Counted from the first letter of the stretch, positions 1 through 6,714 are shown. The stretch is 9,191 bases of DNA from Candidatus Heimdallarchaeota archaeon (GCA_021399405.1 JAAFKL010000345.1:1-9191); one strand, 5' to 3'. Translations and numbers: made by a program. The notes: generated by a model not told the origin, from the letters alone.

Positions 1-81
1 AACGCCCGAGTGAGGTCGTGTCAGTCACCAGTATTGGTGCATCAGACCAATGATCCGGGAAGGGAAGTTGTTAATGTCTAG
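1..81 (+). CDS. 3' end of an unidentified gene, possibly a TnpB/IS605-type tail (partial)
   Basis: Frame 1 is open from the window edge for 26 codons to a TAG at 79-81 and ends in the residues NDPGREVVNV. The first ~75 bases are visibly richer in G+C than the following DNA, so they may have a different origin. The last residues (P-G-R-x-x-V-N) faintly resemble the tail of the TnpB fragment at the other end of the window (P-D-R-L-R-L-V-N), and both contain a small hairpin, as expected for the structured right end of an IS605-family element. No catalytic motif is inside the window, so the identity is a guess. It could equally be the tail of an unrelated gene or non-coding DNA. Confidence 0.3.
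   Translation, partial: NARVRSCQSPVLVHQTNDPGREVVNV
14..48. other. nested inverted repeats (hairpin) in the left-edge segment
   Basis: CACCA (26-30) and TGGTG (35-39) form a perfect 5-bp stem around the 4-base loop GTAT. An outer pair, GGTC (14-17) and GACC (45-48), could extend it as an interrupted stem. Such structures are usual at the right ends of IS200/IS605-family elements, where they also form part of the TnpB guide RNA, but a short stem like this can occur by chance. Confidence 0.3.
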
Positions 82-97
82 CTATGTCTAGATTTAT

Positions 98-775
98 TCA
101 AGTTCTGTGTAACGGCTTAATGAAAAATCGACACACGTTATCACCACTTATTGTTCGATGAGTTGTCTCAACTTTTGCATCTAATAATTCCTCAAACAAC
201 TCCATTTCAACAGTACATGATTCATCATATTTGTCAGCCACTGCTAGTATGGGACAATTAAACTCAAGTAATTCAAAACGATTTTCTCCAGGTAATGTCT
301 TTAACTCTACCATATAACCTTCCTGATCCCTAATTTTAGCTAAATTATGGAGTTTTTCCTTAAGTGTACCTTTTCCTACTTCCTTTTCATACTCACTAAA
401 AACATCTTTTTGTCGCTTTTTTAGTGCATCATAAACTGAATTACGTCCCATATTATCATTGATAAAATCAAGCATACTTGTAGTGATTGATGAATATGCT
501 TTGGGGAAAATATCAGAAGCATTTTTCGATAAACGAATGGTCAATCTTGGCCTTCCGACACCCTCACGTTTGTTATATCTCTCAATAATTTCCATTGCTT
601 CAAGTTCTTTAATGTGATTGAGGACCCCCATTTTAGTTATTTTCAGCTCTTTGGCTAATGAAGCTAAATCCATATCTCCCTCACGTTTCAATAAGATCAA
701 TATTTGTCTCTTTGTCGATCCGAAGGAAGTTACTAATGCTCTTTCATCCACATTTTGAATTTTCATGGAATTCAA
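98..775 (-). CDS. SufR-like winged-helix transcriptional regulator with putative Fe-S-binding cysteines
   Basis: A 225-residue DNA-binding regulator. Residues ~18-80 form a winged helix: helix 1 STKRQILILLKREG, then DLASLAKEL, a recognition helix TKMGVLNHIKELEAMEII, and a wing with the GVGRPRLTIRLS pattern typical of the SufR/DeoR-like group. The C-terminal part (~165-220) has FNCPI, DESCTVE and GDNVCRFFI, placing Cys174, Cys187 and Cys215 with x12 and x27 spacing. That agrees with my memory of the ligand cysteines in bacterial SufR, the [Fe-S]-sensing repressor of the suf operon. By inference it senses Fe-S status, iron or oxidants. No suf genes are visible nearby, so its target may be itself or a distant locus. 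The start is ATG at 775; a second ATG (766) is possible. The DNA-binding role is firm, the Fe-S role less so. Confidence 0.75.
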   Translation of the reverse strand: MNSMKIQNVDERALVTSFGSTKRQILILLKREGDMDLASLAKELKITKMGVLNHIKELEAMEIIERYNKREGVGRPRLTIRLSKNASDIFPKAYSSITTSMLDFINDNMGRNSVYDALKKRQKDVFSEYEKEVGKGTLKEKLHNLAKIRDQEGYMVELKTLPGENRFELLEFNCPILAVADKYDESCTVEMELFEELLDAKVETTHRTISGDNVCRFFIKPLHRT

Positions 776-807
776 TTATTATTAATGCATGATAATAAAT
801 AAATGAT

Positions 808-823
808 ATTATTTATAAATAAT
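808..823 (-). promoter_or_regulatory. TATA box within a perfect 16-bp palindrome upstream of the SufR-like gene
   Basis: ATTATTTATAAATAAT is self-complementary over all 16 bases and contains the archaeal-type box TTTATAAA. It lies 33-48 bases upstream of the ATG at 775, which allows transcription to begin about 25 bases downstream of the box with a short leader. A symmetric TATA region in front of a dimeric winged-helix regulator could be an autoregulatory operator, but in DNA this rich in A and T the symmetry could be accidental. Confidence 0.45.
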
Positions 824-847
824 TTAGAGCAAGTTAAAGTTCAATAT

Positions 848-1567
848 TCAACCCAATGTTGTGAGGTACATTTTTACAACTTGTAATCTCATTGGTAATA
901 CTTCCAGATCACAATATGTGATTGCAGAGTTTTCCAATCTCCTCAATCCAAACTCTCTGGGGTCAATATCTGTATCTTTGGGTAATTCAATTTTCATCCT
1001 CAAATTTCTAAAGCCTATGATATTCATATTAAATTTCATATCTTTTCCTTTTATCACCCAATGCTTCCCAAAAGATGATATCTTAGCAGGGAATCCTGCT
1101 TGGGCAAGACTTTGATTGATATAATCCTTCAGTTCATTATTATTAAAAGCTAAAATATAGAATGCTGCAAGCACCCCAAAAAATAGGCTTGAGGTAAGAA
1201 GAAATTGTAGACTAAAACTAAAAATTGCATTAAAAGAGTCACCAATATTAGATATACCAGAAGAATCAAAATCTGCAGCTGCATCTTCAGTAATATCTTG
1301 TTCTCGAATTGTCATATCTCCCGCATAAGTTGGTTGAGTGTTCGTTTCTTGCTGAGTGCCAGATTGAGTCTCTGTTTGAGTAGCAGTAGAAGTAGCGGTG
1401 GTAGACGTTGTTGATGATGTAGTTGAGCTGTTTGGTTGATCATCTAGACTGCCATCTTCAGGATTGCCAGTATCTAGGGCTTGACCTACTATTGCCATGG
1501 TAAACAAACCAAGTACTAGCGATAGAATGATAGTTCTCCGCAAGGAGAATAACTGAATTTCATTCAC
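848..1567 (-). CDS. two-TM membrane protein with extracytoplasmic Ser/Thr-rich stalk, unknown function
   Basis: Not a recognised family. With the GTG start at 1567 the protein has 239 residues. Residues ~10-30 are a basic-then-hydrophobic signal or first TM segment (RRTIILSLVLGLFTMAIVGQA). Residues ~38-80 are a low-complexity Ser/Thr/Gln stretch typical of glycosylated surface stalks. A second hydrophobic segment covers ~117-141 (FLLTSSLFFGVLAAFYILAF). The C-terminal ~95 residues are soluble and probably cytoplasmic, mixing alpha and beta segments (FGKHWVIKGKDMKFNMNI). The GTG is preferred over longer frames because GGAGAGG lies about 8 bases upstream and the signal-like segment begins just after it. 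The start overlaps the end of the upstream winged-helix gene by 8 bases, so the two are probably translationally coupled. A membrane sensor or partner of that regulator is an inference. Confidence 0.7.
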   Translation of the reverse strand: MNEIQLFSLRRTIILSLVLGLFTMAIVGQALDTGNPEDGSLDDQPNSSTTSSTTSTTATSTATQTETQSGTQQETNTQPTYAGDMTIREQDITEDAAADFDSSGISNIGDSFNAIFSFSLQFLLTSSLFFGVLAAFYILAFNNNELKDYINQSLAQAGFPAKISSFGKHWVIKGKDMKFNMNIIGFRNLRMKIELPKDTDIDPREFGLRRLENSAITYCDLEVLPMRLQVVKMYLTTLG

Positions 1568-1925
1568 GATAATTCCTCTCCAATAACAACTGATGCAAAC
1601 GTTGTGTAAACTCCTCACCTATATTGAATGCTAGTTCAATCATCAATCCCATTAAGGGGTGATGTGGTGATATTTGAATAGAAAAATGTTTTGGTGTAAT
1701 TTTGTCGATGATGATGAATTCATCAGCTTCCAACTCATCCAATACTCCTCTGTAAATTGTTCTCGCCTTCTTAGAATATCCTAAAAGCATTGTTAATTCT
1801 GAAGCTGAGACTCTTTGTGGGCTCAAATGTGCAAGGACCTGTAATATTTTTAGTTTTAAAGGTTCTAGGCTTGAAATGACCATAATAAGACGATAGTATC
1901 GTTCTTCGAATTTATGATCGCTCAC
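1560..1925 (-). CDS. winged-helix DNA-binding protein, first gene of a coupled pair
   Basis: A small (121-residue) helix-turn-helix protein of no family I can name. From the GTG start, helix 1 is PLKLKILQVLAHL (~22-34), helix 2 SASELTMLLG (~40-49), the recognition helix KKARTIYRGVLDELE (~52-66), and a beta wing follows (FIIIDKITPKHFSIQIS, ~70-86). A C-terminal helical tail (~90-118) could be a dimerisation element. The start is uncertain: GTG at 1925 is chosen because the likely TATA box (1969-1976) predicts transcription near 1947. A TTG at 1955 would lie upstream of that, and the first ATG (1883) would cut into the N-terminal segment. The gene ends inside the start region of the membrane protein (848-1567), with an 8-base overlap, so both come from one transcript. 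Regulation of a membrane process is inferred from the pairing only. Confidence 0.7.
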   Translation of the reverse strand: MSDHKFEERYYRLIMVISSLEPLKLKILQVLAHLSPQRVSASELTMLLGYSKKARTIYRGVLDELEADEFIIIDKITPKHFSIQISPHHPLMGLMIELAFNIGEEFTQRLHQLLLERNYRE

Positions 1926-2046
1926 CGATTTGAGTAAAGTACTACTAATTAACAATTCTTTCTAATACTAATATAGATTTGATCATAGATAGCATGTTTT
2001 GTGTCATTCTGGCACAACAATTTTAGACTCAATTAAATTAGTTCTT
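1926..2046. promoter_or_regulatory. divergent intergenic promoter region between the winged-helix gene and the oxidoreductase
   Basis: This spacer separates two divergent genes. On the minus strand CTATATTA (1976-1969) is a plausible TATA box for the winged-helix gene, about 25 bases before a transcript start near 1947. For the plus-strand oxidoreductase the box is less clear: AATTTTAG (2019-2026) would suit a leaderless transcript at 2047, and AATTAAATTA (2031-2040) seems too close. No strong Shine-Dalgarno precedes the ATG at 2047. The winged-helix protein could act on this shared region, which is conjecture. Confidence 0.4.
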
Positions 2047-3009
2047 ATGAAAAATATGAAACTCGGAGTGTATATCCATGGTTCTTCTCCATTTCACCCG
2101 AAAGAATCATTCGACGAATACAAAAGACTAACAAAATATTATGAGAATATTGGGATTGAGACGTTATGGTTTGCAGATCATTTGATCCGTACTCCTGATC
2201 CTAATAAATCTGGATTATTCGAAACATGGTCGCTTATTGCAGGTTTGTCTACAATTACTGATAAAATCAAATTTGGAACCATGGTAACTCCAATCACCTA
2301 CAGAAATATTGGTGTATTTGCGAAGATGATATCAACCATTGATCATATGTCCAAAGGGAGAATAATAGTTGGACTAGGTACAGGGTGGTACAATAAAGAA
2401 CATCAGATGTTTAATATTAATTATCCCACCTTAAAACAAAGATTTGTGATGTTAGAAGATTATGTGAAAGGGTTACTAGCACTATGGATGTCCGAAGATA
2501 CAGTGGAATATCAATCTGATTCTATTGAATTAAATGCTGCTTATCTCAACCCCCAATCCTATCAAAGGCCTCATCCTCCTATTTTGATCGGTGGATCTGG
2601 TGAACAAAAAACCCTAAAACTAGTTGCTAAATATGCACAAATGAGTAATTTTAGTGGAAATAATGAAACACTCGTTCATAAATTATCAATATTAAAGGGG
2701 CATTGTGAAGCAATTGGCCGTGATTTCAATGAAATTACACCCACAACAAATATGGCAGCAATTATTGGATTAACCAAAGATGAAGTGGAAGAAGGGATTA
2801 AAAATTATAGAAAAAGGTTTGTTGAATTGGGAATGAGAGCACCAGCAAAAGAAACTTTTGCAAAAAATCGACTCGTTGGGACACCAGAAGAAGTATGTAA
2901 TCGAGTAAAAGAACTGGAAAATTTAGGAATCAAAGCTGTCAATATCACTATTAATGATTCAAAATCTGAACAATACTTATCTGATGTTGTTAAATTATAT
3001 TACTCGTAA
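2047..3009 (+). CDS. LLM-class (luciferase-like) F420/flavin-dependent oxidoreductase
   Basis: A 320-residue TIM-barrel protein of the bacterial luciferase-like family (Pfam Bac_luciferase), soluble, using reduced F420 or a flavin; the substrate cannot be read from sequence. Family signatures appear in order: GIETLWFADHL (~36-46), ETWSLIAGLSTITDKIKFGTMV (~59-80), TPITYRN (81-87), MISTIDHMSKGRIIVGLGTGW (~94-114) with the cofactor-binding GLGTGW, RFVMLEDYVKGLLALW (~132-147), PHPPILIGGSGEQKTLKLVAKYA (~175-197), and GTPEEVCNRVKELENLGI (~278-295). The PPILIGGSGEQKTLKLVAKYA stretch is typical of the predicted F420-dependent subgroup (Rv1855c-like). Length is normal. The ATG at 2047 is chosen; an in-frame TTG at 1999 would add 16 non-conserved residues. 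The gene is alone on its strand and converges on the nuclease gene with a 14-base gap. Confidence 0.9.
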   Translation: MKNMKLGVYIHGSSPFHPKESFDEYKRLTKYYENIGIETLWFADHLIRTPDPNKSGLFETWSLIAGLSTITDKIKFGTMVTPITYRNIGVFAKMISTIDHMSKGRIIVGLGTGWYNKEHQMFNINYPTLKQRFVMLEDYVKGLLALWMSEDTVEYQSDSIELNAAYLNPQSYQRPHPPILIGGSGEQKTLKLVAKYAQMSNFSGNNETLVHKLSILKGHCEAIGRDFNEITPTTNMAAIIGLTKDEVEEGIKNYRKRFVELGMRAPAKETFAKNRLVGTPEEVCNRVKELENLGIKAVNITINDSKSEQYLSDVVKLYYS

Positions 3010-3023
3010 TATCTATAGATTAT

Positions 3024-5177
3024 TTAGTTCTTAAACTGTTTTTTCAGTTTGAAAACAACGAGGAATATAACCGGCAAAACAAAGAATTCTAATCTTAATG
3101 ATGAATCAGATTCCTTTGATGATGAAGTAATATCTGATATACTTGATGTAGTTGATATATCATCAGTTGTGGTTGTGGTCGTAGAGACACTCGTAGTTGG
3201 TAAACCTAAAAATGCTCTGAAATCTAATGTAACGTCAACAGAGAAATGATCAGATCCTAATTTTCCTGATACAGTATCAGCTGTTGTTGAACTTTGCATT
3301 AAATCAACCAAATGTTGATTTACAAAAATAAAATCTATTCTTGAACCAGTTTCATATGTATCCGCATCTACACCGGGGTTCAAAGCCCTATGGACATCAG
3401 TAAAAGTATGTATCGAAGAGCCATGTTCATTTGCTGAATCGACTAGCATGCTAATGGGTTCACTCCCCAAATTTCCTCCTTCTCCAGGATAAAATGAATT
3501 CATGTCAGATGCATAAATAATTGGAATATCACCCAGACCATCCATGTAATTAATAAGACCCTCCTGTGCATTTTCTCTTTTTAATTCATTGTCCGCTCCA
3601 TCACAACATTTCAAATGGCCTCCAAACACCGCAATTTCCGTGTCGCCCACTTGAACGTTAACATGTAGGAAATCATGTGAAGGAGTCCACGAACTACCAT
3701 CATCTAATGTAACGCTAGAGATTTCATTCACTGAATTAACTGGATATCTTGATAATATCGCAACTCCAGAAGTTGATCCTTCATTTTTGTCAAGAGCACC
3801 AGCATAGTTTACCTCATCATCAAAATAATCATTTAGAATTTTCATATTTTCATTTAGCTTGGCATTACCATCATCATCCCAACCTCCAGTTTCAACAAGG
3901 ATTGCTATATCCGCATTCTCTTCTTTCATCACATCTAGCCAAAGTGGGTCGATTCCTGCTTGTTTAATATTATATTCCATCACTTTTCCTAATCCACTAA
4001 CCGTAGGCACATAATCCTGATCAACAGTTACTATTATTGTACCCAAAGTCGAGAACCCATTGACATTGGTTGCTTCGATTTTAATGGTATGTTCACCTTT
4101 AGTCTCAAGAGTTGTATCCCAAGTATAAGTATTGACATTTGATTTTAAGGCATCATCAATATATAATTCTACAGTATCGATAGCCACCCTATCAGTAATA
4201 TCTGCTTGAATAGATATTGTTCCCTTAACGAAGGAATCTGCTCGAGGGGATGTGAATTTTATTGTAGGTGCACCGTCAGGCACTGTTACGGAGACACTAC
4301 CATCAACGCTGACTATATGATCATGAAAATAATTTATGACGTTACGTAAAAAGTCTATATTATTTTGATTAGACGGATAATCAAAATCAGACCACATGGT
4401 TACACCTGTGACAATTAGTTTGTCTACCGTAGTCCCTAGACTGAGTTCCTCATGTGAAACCAGTGGTATACTAGTTCCTCCCACACCATCACTCGTATCA
4501 TCGTATATTGTTTGAGGTGGTGGTGTAAGTTCTGTATTTACTTGATACTCATCGCCGTCACCATAAATTATTACGTCAGCAGTAGACGAAATAAATCTGA
4601 GTGACGACGGGCTAAACATAGCCACTTTACTAACTCCTGTAACTAATTCAGGTACTACGTTTTGAATGTTTGAGGACTGAGTGCTCCAAATCGATGATGT
4701 ACCGGTATCTGTTGAATATACATTATCATCCTGAACTCTTACGTCAGCTCCGAGATCAGTCAATAAAGTATTAACACTTGAAAATGAAACATCACTAAAA
4801 TCACCTCGGGATGATATCAAAATTCCTCTTGTTCCTGCTTCTGCCCAGGAAACGAGGGTAGCAATCTCTGGGGCTGCTAAATCCGCAAGCGGTGCTGTCA
4901 TTATAAAGTAATTTGCAAAACCAAATGCTTCGTCCCAACTGGTAAAATCACTCACAAAATAGGGAATGAAACCCAAGCTATCTAGATCTGCATTAAGAGA
5001 GTCTAGATTGCCATTAGAATAATCGTTGGAGTGAGTATCATCGATCAGTACTACCCCTTTTGAGGTTTGATCAATCGAAATCCCGTTTACATTGAGCTCA
5101 GATTGTACTGAAGAGGATAACCCAACAGCGAGAAAAAGTAATAACATAATTGAAACACTGAATTGTAACTTCATCAT
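3024..5177 (-). CDS. secreted, membrane-anchored multidomain protein: GATase1/DUF4350-like + Ig-like + EEP nuclease/phosphatase domain
   Basis: A 717-residue surface protein. Residues 1-25 are a signal peptide (MMKLQFSVSIMLLLFLAVGL). Residues ~40-290 look like a GATase1/DUF4350-type fold: VVLIDDTHSND at its start, FIMTAPLADLAAPEIATLVSWA, GILISSRGDF, and NNIDFLRNVINYF at its end. Residues ~302-387 are a bacterial Ig-like domain (PTIKFTSPRADSFVKGT, VELYIDD, GEHTIKIEA). Residues ~397-653 are an endonuclease/exonuclease/phosphatase domain with the expected active-site set: Asn403, Glu429 (LVET), His521 (GGHLK), Asp558/Asn560 (ASDMN), Asp615 (RIDFIF) and Asp643-His644 (GSDHFS). A Ser/Thr-rich stalk (~661-692), a hydrophobic helix (~697-709) and a basic tail (KLKKQFKN) follow. 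It probably cleaves a phosphodiester or phosphomonoester outside the cell; nucleic acid and phospholipid-like substrates are both possible. Two ATGs (5177, 5174) follow a weak AAGGT. Confidence 0.88.
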   Translation of the reverse strand: MMKLQFSVSIMLLLFLAVGLSSSVQSELNVNGISIDQTSKGVVLIDDTHSNDYSNGNLDSLNADLDSLGFIPYFVSDFTSWDEAFGFANYFIMTAPLADLAAPEIATLVSWAEAGTRGILISSRGDFSDVSFSSVNTLLTDLGADVRVQDDNVYSTDTGTSSIWSTQSSNIQNVVPELVTGVSKVAMFSPSSLRFISSTADVIIYGDGDEYQVNTELTPPPQTIYDDTSDGVGGTSIPLVSHEELSLGTTVDKLIVTGVTMWSDFDYPSNQNNIDFLRNVINYFHDHIVSVDGSVSVTVPDGAPTIKFTSPRADSFVKGTISIQADITDRVAIDTVELYIDDALKSNVNTYTWDTTLETKGEHTIKIEATNVNGFSTLGTIIVTVDQDYVPTVSGLGKVMEYNIKQAGIDPLWLDVMKEENADIAILVETGGWDDDGNAKLNENMKILNDYFDDEVNYAGALDKNEGSTSGVAILSRYPVNSVNEISSVTLDDGSSWTPSHDFLHVNVQVGDTEIAVFGGHLKCCDGADNELKRENAQEGLINYMDGLGDIPIIYASDMNSFYPGEGGNLGSEPISMLVDSANEHGSSIHTFTDVHRALNPGVDADTYETGSRIDFIFVNQHLVDLMQSSTTADTVSGKLGSDHFSVDVTLDFRAFLGLPTTSVSTTTTTTDDISTTSSISDITSSSKESDSSLRLEFFVLPVIFLVVFKLKKQFKN
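3031..3052 (+). terminator. inverted repeat with T6 loop just past the oxidoreductase stop
   Basis: AAACTG (3033-3038), six T residues (3039-3044) and CAGTTT (3045-3050) make a perfect 6-bp stem, about 24 bases after the oxidoreductase stop. A T-run on the plus strand could end that transcript. The site lies inside the last codons of the opposing nuclease gene (its Lys-rich tail), so it may simply reflect codon use there. Confidence 0.25.
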
Positions 5178-5271
5178 TTTTCTACCTTATATCCGCTCCA
5201 TAAATATCTCAATAAAAAGTGTGATCTCAGTCAAATAGAGAATTCTGACTAACCAAACACAAAGTAAGAGG
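5178..5271. promoter_or_regulatory. 94-bp divergent promoter region shared by the secreted nuclease and the GTPase
   Basis: The short spacer must serve both divergent genes. CATAAATATC (5199-5208) reads as GATATTTATG on the other strand, and AATAAAAAG lies at 5211-5219; either could be a TATA box for one or both directions. AGAGG abuts the GTPase TTG start with no spacing, so it is a poor ribosome site. Shared control of both genes is possible but unproven. Confidence 0.35.
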
Positions 5272-5856
5272 TTGGCAAAAGAAACTGACTTAAATACAAA
5301 ATTGCAATCTGTTTTGATCAAGATTTCAGTTGGCAACAAAGATTTTCAACATACATTTAAAATTTTGATATTGGGTGATGCCGCGGTCGGGAAGAGTTCG
5401 CTTGTTCAACGATTTGTACATGGTAAATTTGAACGTCAATATCTCATGACCATCGGTATGGAGCCCTACACCAGATTTGAACAGATTAATGGGACAAAAA
5501 TTTGCTATTCCTTATGGGATATTGCAGGAGAAGATAAATTCAAAGTCATGCGCAAAATGTTTTTTCAAGGGGCAGCAGGTTCCCTTGTAGCCTTTGATCT
5601 TACACGCAGATCTTCATTTGATAATCTAGAAAATTGGATTACCGAGGCTAAAAATGTAGCACCGAATCAATCTATTATTTTAGTTGGCAACAAAAATGAT
5701 CTAGAAGATCAACGTGTAATTACAACTGAAGAAGGAAATCTAGCAGCAAAGCAGTTCGGTTGCATCGATTATATTGAAACATCAGCCCTAACTGGTATTC
5801 ATGTTGCTAATGCTTTCAACTCAATTGGTAAGAACTTACTCGATAAGTACTCCTAG
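5272..5856 (+). CDS. Rab/Ras-like small GTPase (Asgard eukaryotic-signature type)
   Basis: A 194-residue P-loop GTPase with all five G motifs: G1 GDAAVGKS (35-42), G2 threonine in switch I (Thr60, MTIGMEP), G3 WDIAGED (82-88; Asp83, Gly86), G4 GNKND (139-143) and G5 TSAL (170-173). It is closest in pattern to Rab/Ras-superfamily proteins, which are abundant in Asgard archaea. The residue matching Ras Gln61 is Glu87, an unusual switch II. No C-terminal cysteine is present (it ends LLDKYS), so eukaryote-style prenylation is not expected and membrane contact would need a partner. About 28 residues precede the first strand (FKILILGD). There is no ATG before codon 58; TTG at 5272 is the best start, with in-frame TTGs at 5302 and 5314 as alternatives. 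It is divergent from the secreted nuclease and convergent with the GATase1-like gene (66-base gap). Target process unknown. Confidence 0.93.
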   Translation: MAKETDLNTKLQSVLIKISVGNKDFQHTFKILILGDAAVGKSSLVQRFVHGKFERQYLMTIGMEPYTRFEQINGTKICYSLWDIAGEDKFKVMRKMFFQGAAGSLVAFDLTRRSSFDNLENWITEAKNVAPNQSIILVGNKNDLEDQRVITTEEGNLAAKQFGCIDYIETSALTGIHVANAFNSIGKNLLDKYS

Positions 5857-5922
5857 GTTAAAATCCTAAAGTAAAATTACGTTGAATATGGAATGTGCGT
5901 GAGTATAGTGATTATTATAAGT

Positions 5923-6714
5923 CTAATTCGAAAGATATCTTAGTATCCTTCGTAAGAATAATTCATTATCTAATTTATGAATTAATCCATATCCCGGGAA
6001 TTCAGACTTTCTATCTCCTATGAATCCTGAATCAGCCAAAAAAATTGCTTTTGCTTTGAAATCCACATATCCTTTCTCTCCATCATTAATAATCTGCCCA
6101 AAAACACGATTCTTAATTGGAGTTTCGTTTGTTGATGACCATCTTCCAACCATAGAATCTGGTAAAAAGATAAAAGGTCTCCCTATCTTAGATACAATTC
6201 TACAAGTAGTGTTCGTCATAATATTATTAATCGCCTTTTCATCTTCTTTTCCAATTAATATCTCATGATTAGTAAACCATTTATCCCCAATTGTAGTATA
6301 TTCTCCCTTTGTTCCACTATAGTATCCACCCGTAAATGTAACCCCAATTTTCTCAGTAAATTCATTATCAAATATCTGATCTGGATTGTGATTCGACATA
6401 AATAGAAGTTTTTTCTTCTCATTCGAAATGAAATCTGTTATAAGATTAGTTTCCATTTGAGAAAACGGTTTATAGCGAGTTAATATAATTAGACAATCCA
6501 CATTAGTTAGATTTTCATCTGTTATTTCATCGATGACGATGGTAATTTCATTCCCATTTTTATCACGAATACTTTGTAATATCTCAAAAAATCGACTCAA
6601 ACGATTGTTATAAGCGGGATTTTTTATTTTATAGCCATAGGTATTGAAATAAAATTCTTCATAATGAGCGAAAATTTGAATCGTATATTTGTCTATGAGA
6701 ATCGAAGAAGCCAT
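5923..6714 (-). CDS. cytosolic GATase1/DUF4350-like domain protein, unknown function
   Basis: A 263-residue soluble protein without signal peptide or membrane segment. Its pattern fits the glutamine-amidotransferase-like fold found in DUF4350, GldG-like and IFT52/GIFT-type proteins. It has an opening strand with an aromatic stretch (HYEEFYFNTYGYK), a middle strand-helix-strand DCLIILTRYKPFSQMETNLITDFI then KKLLFMSNHN (~73-110), and a closing AIFLADSGFIGD with DNELFLRRILRYL (~223-261). No catalytic Cys-His-Glu triad is evident, so a binding rather than enzymatic role is likely (inference). The same order of elements occurs in residues ~40-290 of the secreted protein across the GTPase, where NNIDFLRNVINYF matches DNELFLRRILRYL. 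It converges with the GTPase gene. The ATG at 6714 lies about 26 bases after an A/T box (6733-6745), so it may be leaderless. Confidence 0.7.
   Translation of the reverse strand: MASSILIDKYTIQIFAHYEEFYFNTYGYKIKNPAYNNRLSRFFEILQSIRDKNGNEITIVIDEITDENLTNVDCLIILTRYKPFSQMETNLITDFISNEKKKLLFMSNHNPDQIFDNEFTEKIGVTFTGGYYSGTKGEYTTIGDKWFTNHEILIGKEDEKAINNIMTNTTCRIVSKIGRPFIFLPDSMVGRWSSTNETPIKNRVFGQIINDGEKGYVDFKAKAIFLADSGFIGDRKSEFPGYGLIHKLDNELFLRRILRYLSN

Noticed and set aside
74..91. The 8-base direct repeat ATGTCTAG at 74-81 and 84-91
   Set aside because: Two short copies only 2 bases apart are too little to call a target-site duplication or an array, and the edge of any element is not defined.
861..1115. 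Antisense open frames, here and at 3049-3249, 3749-3967, 6020-6268, 6865-7047, 7105-7308 and 8783-8992
   Set aside because: They lie opposite well-supported genes, show low-complexity or unfamiliar protein sequence, and have no promoter or ribosome site of their own.
1320..1440. Repetitive-looking DNA, considered as a tandem repeat
   Set aside because: It encodes the Ser/Thr/Gln-rich stalk; there is no fixed repeat unit. The same holds for 3110-3200 in the secreted protein.
5328..5694. The 13-base direct repeat AGTTGGCAACAAA at 5328-5340 and 5682-5694
   Set aside because: The second copy encodes the conserved GNKND motif; the first lies in the N-terminal extension with no second repeat element. 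Most likely chance in one gene.
5850..5870. Weak inverted repeat TAGG...CCTA after the GTPase stop, as a terminator
   Set aside because: Only a 4-bp stem with no T-run following; not enough to claim.
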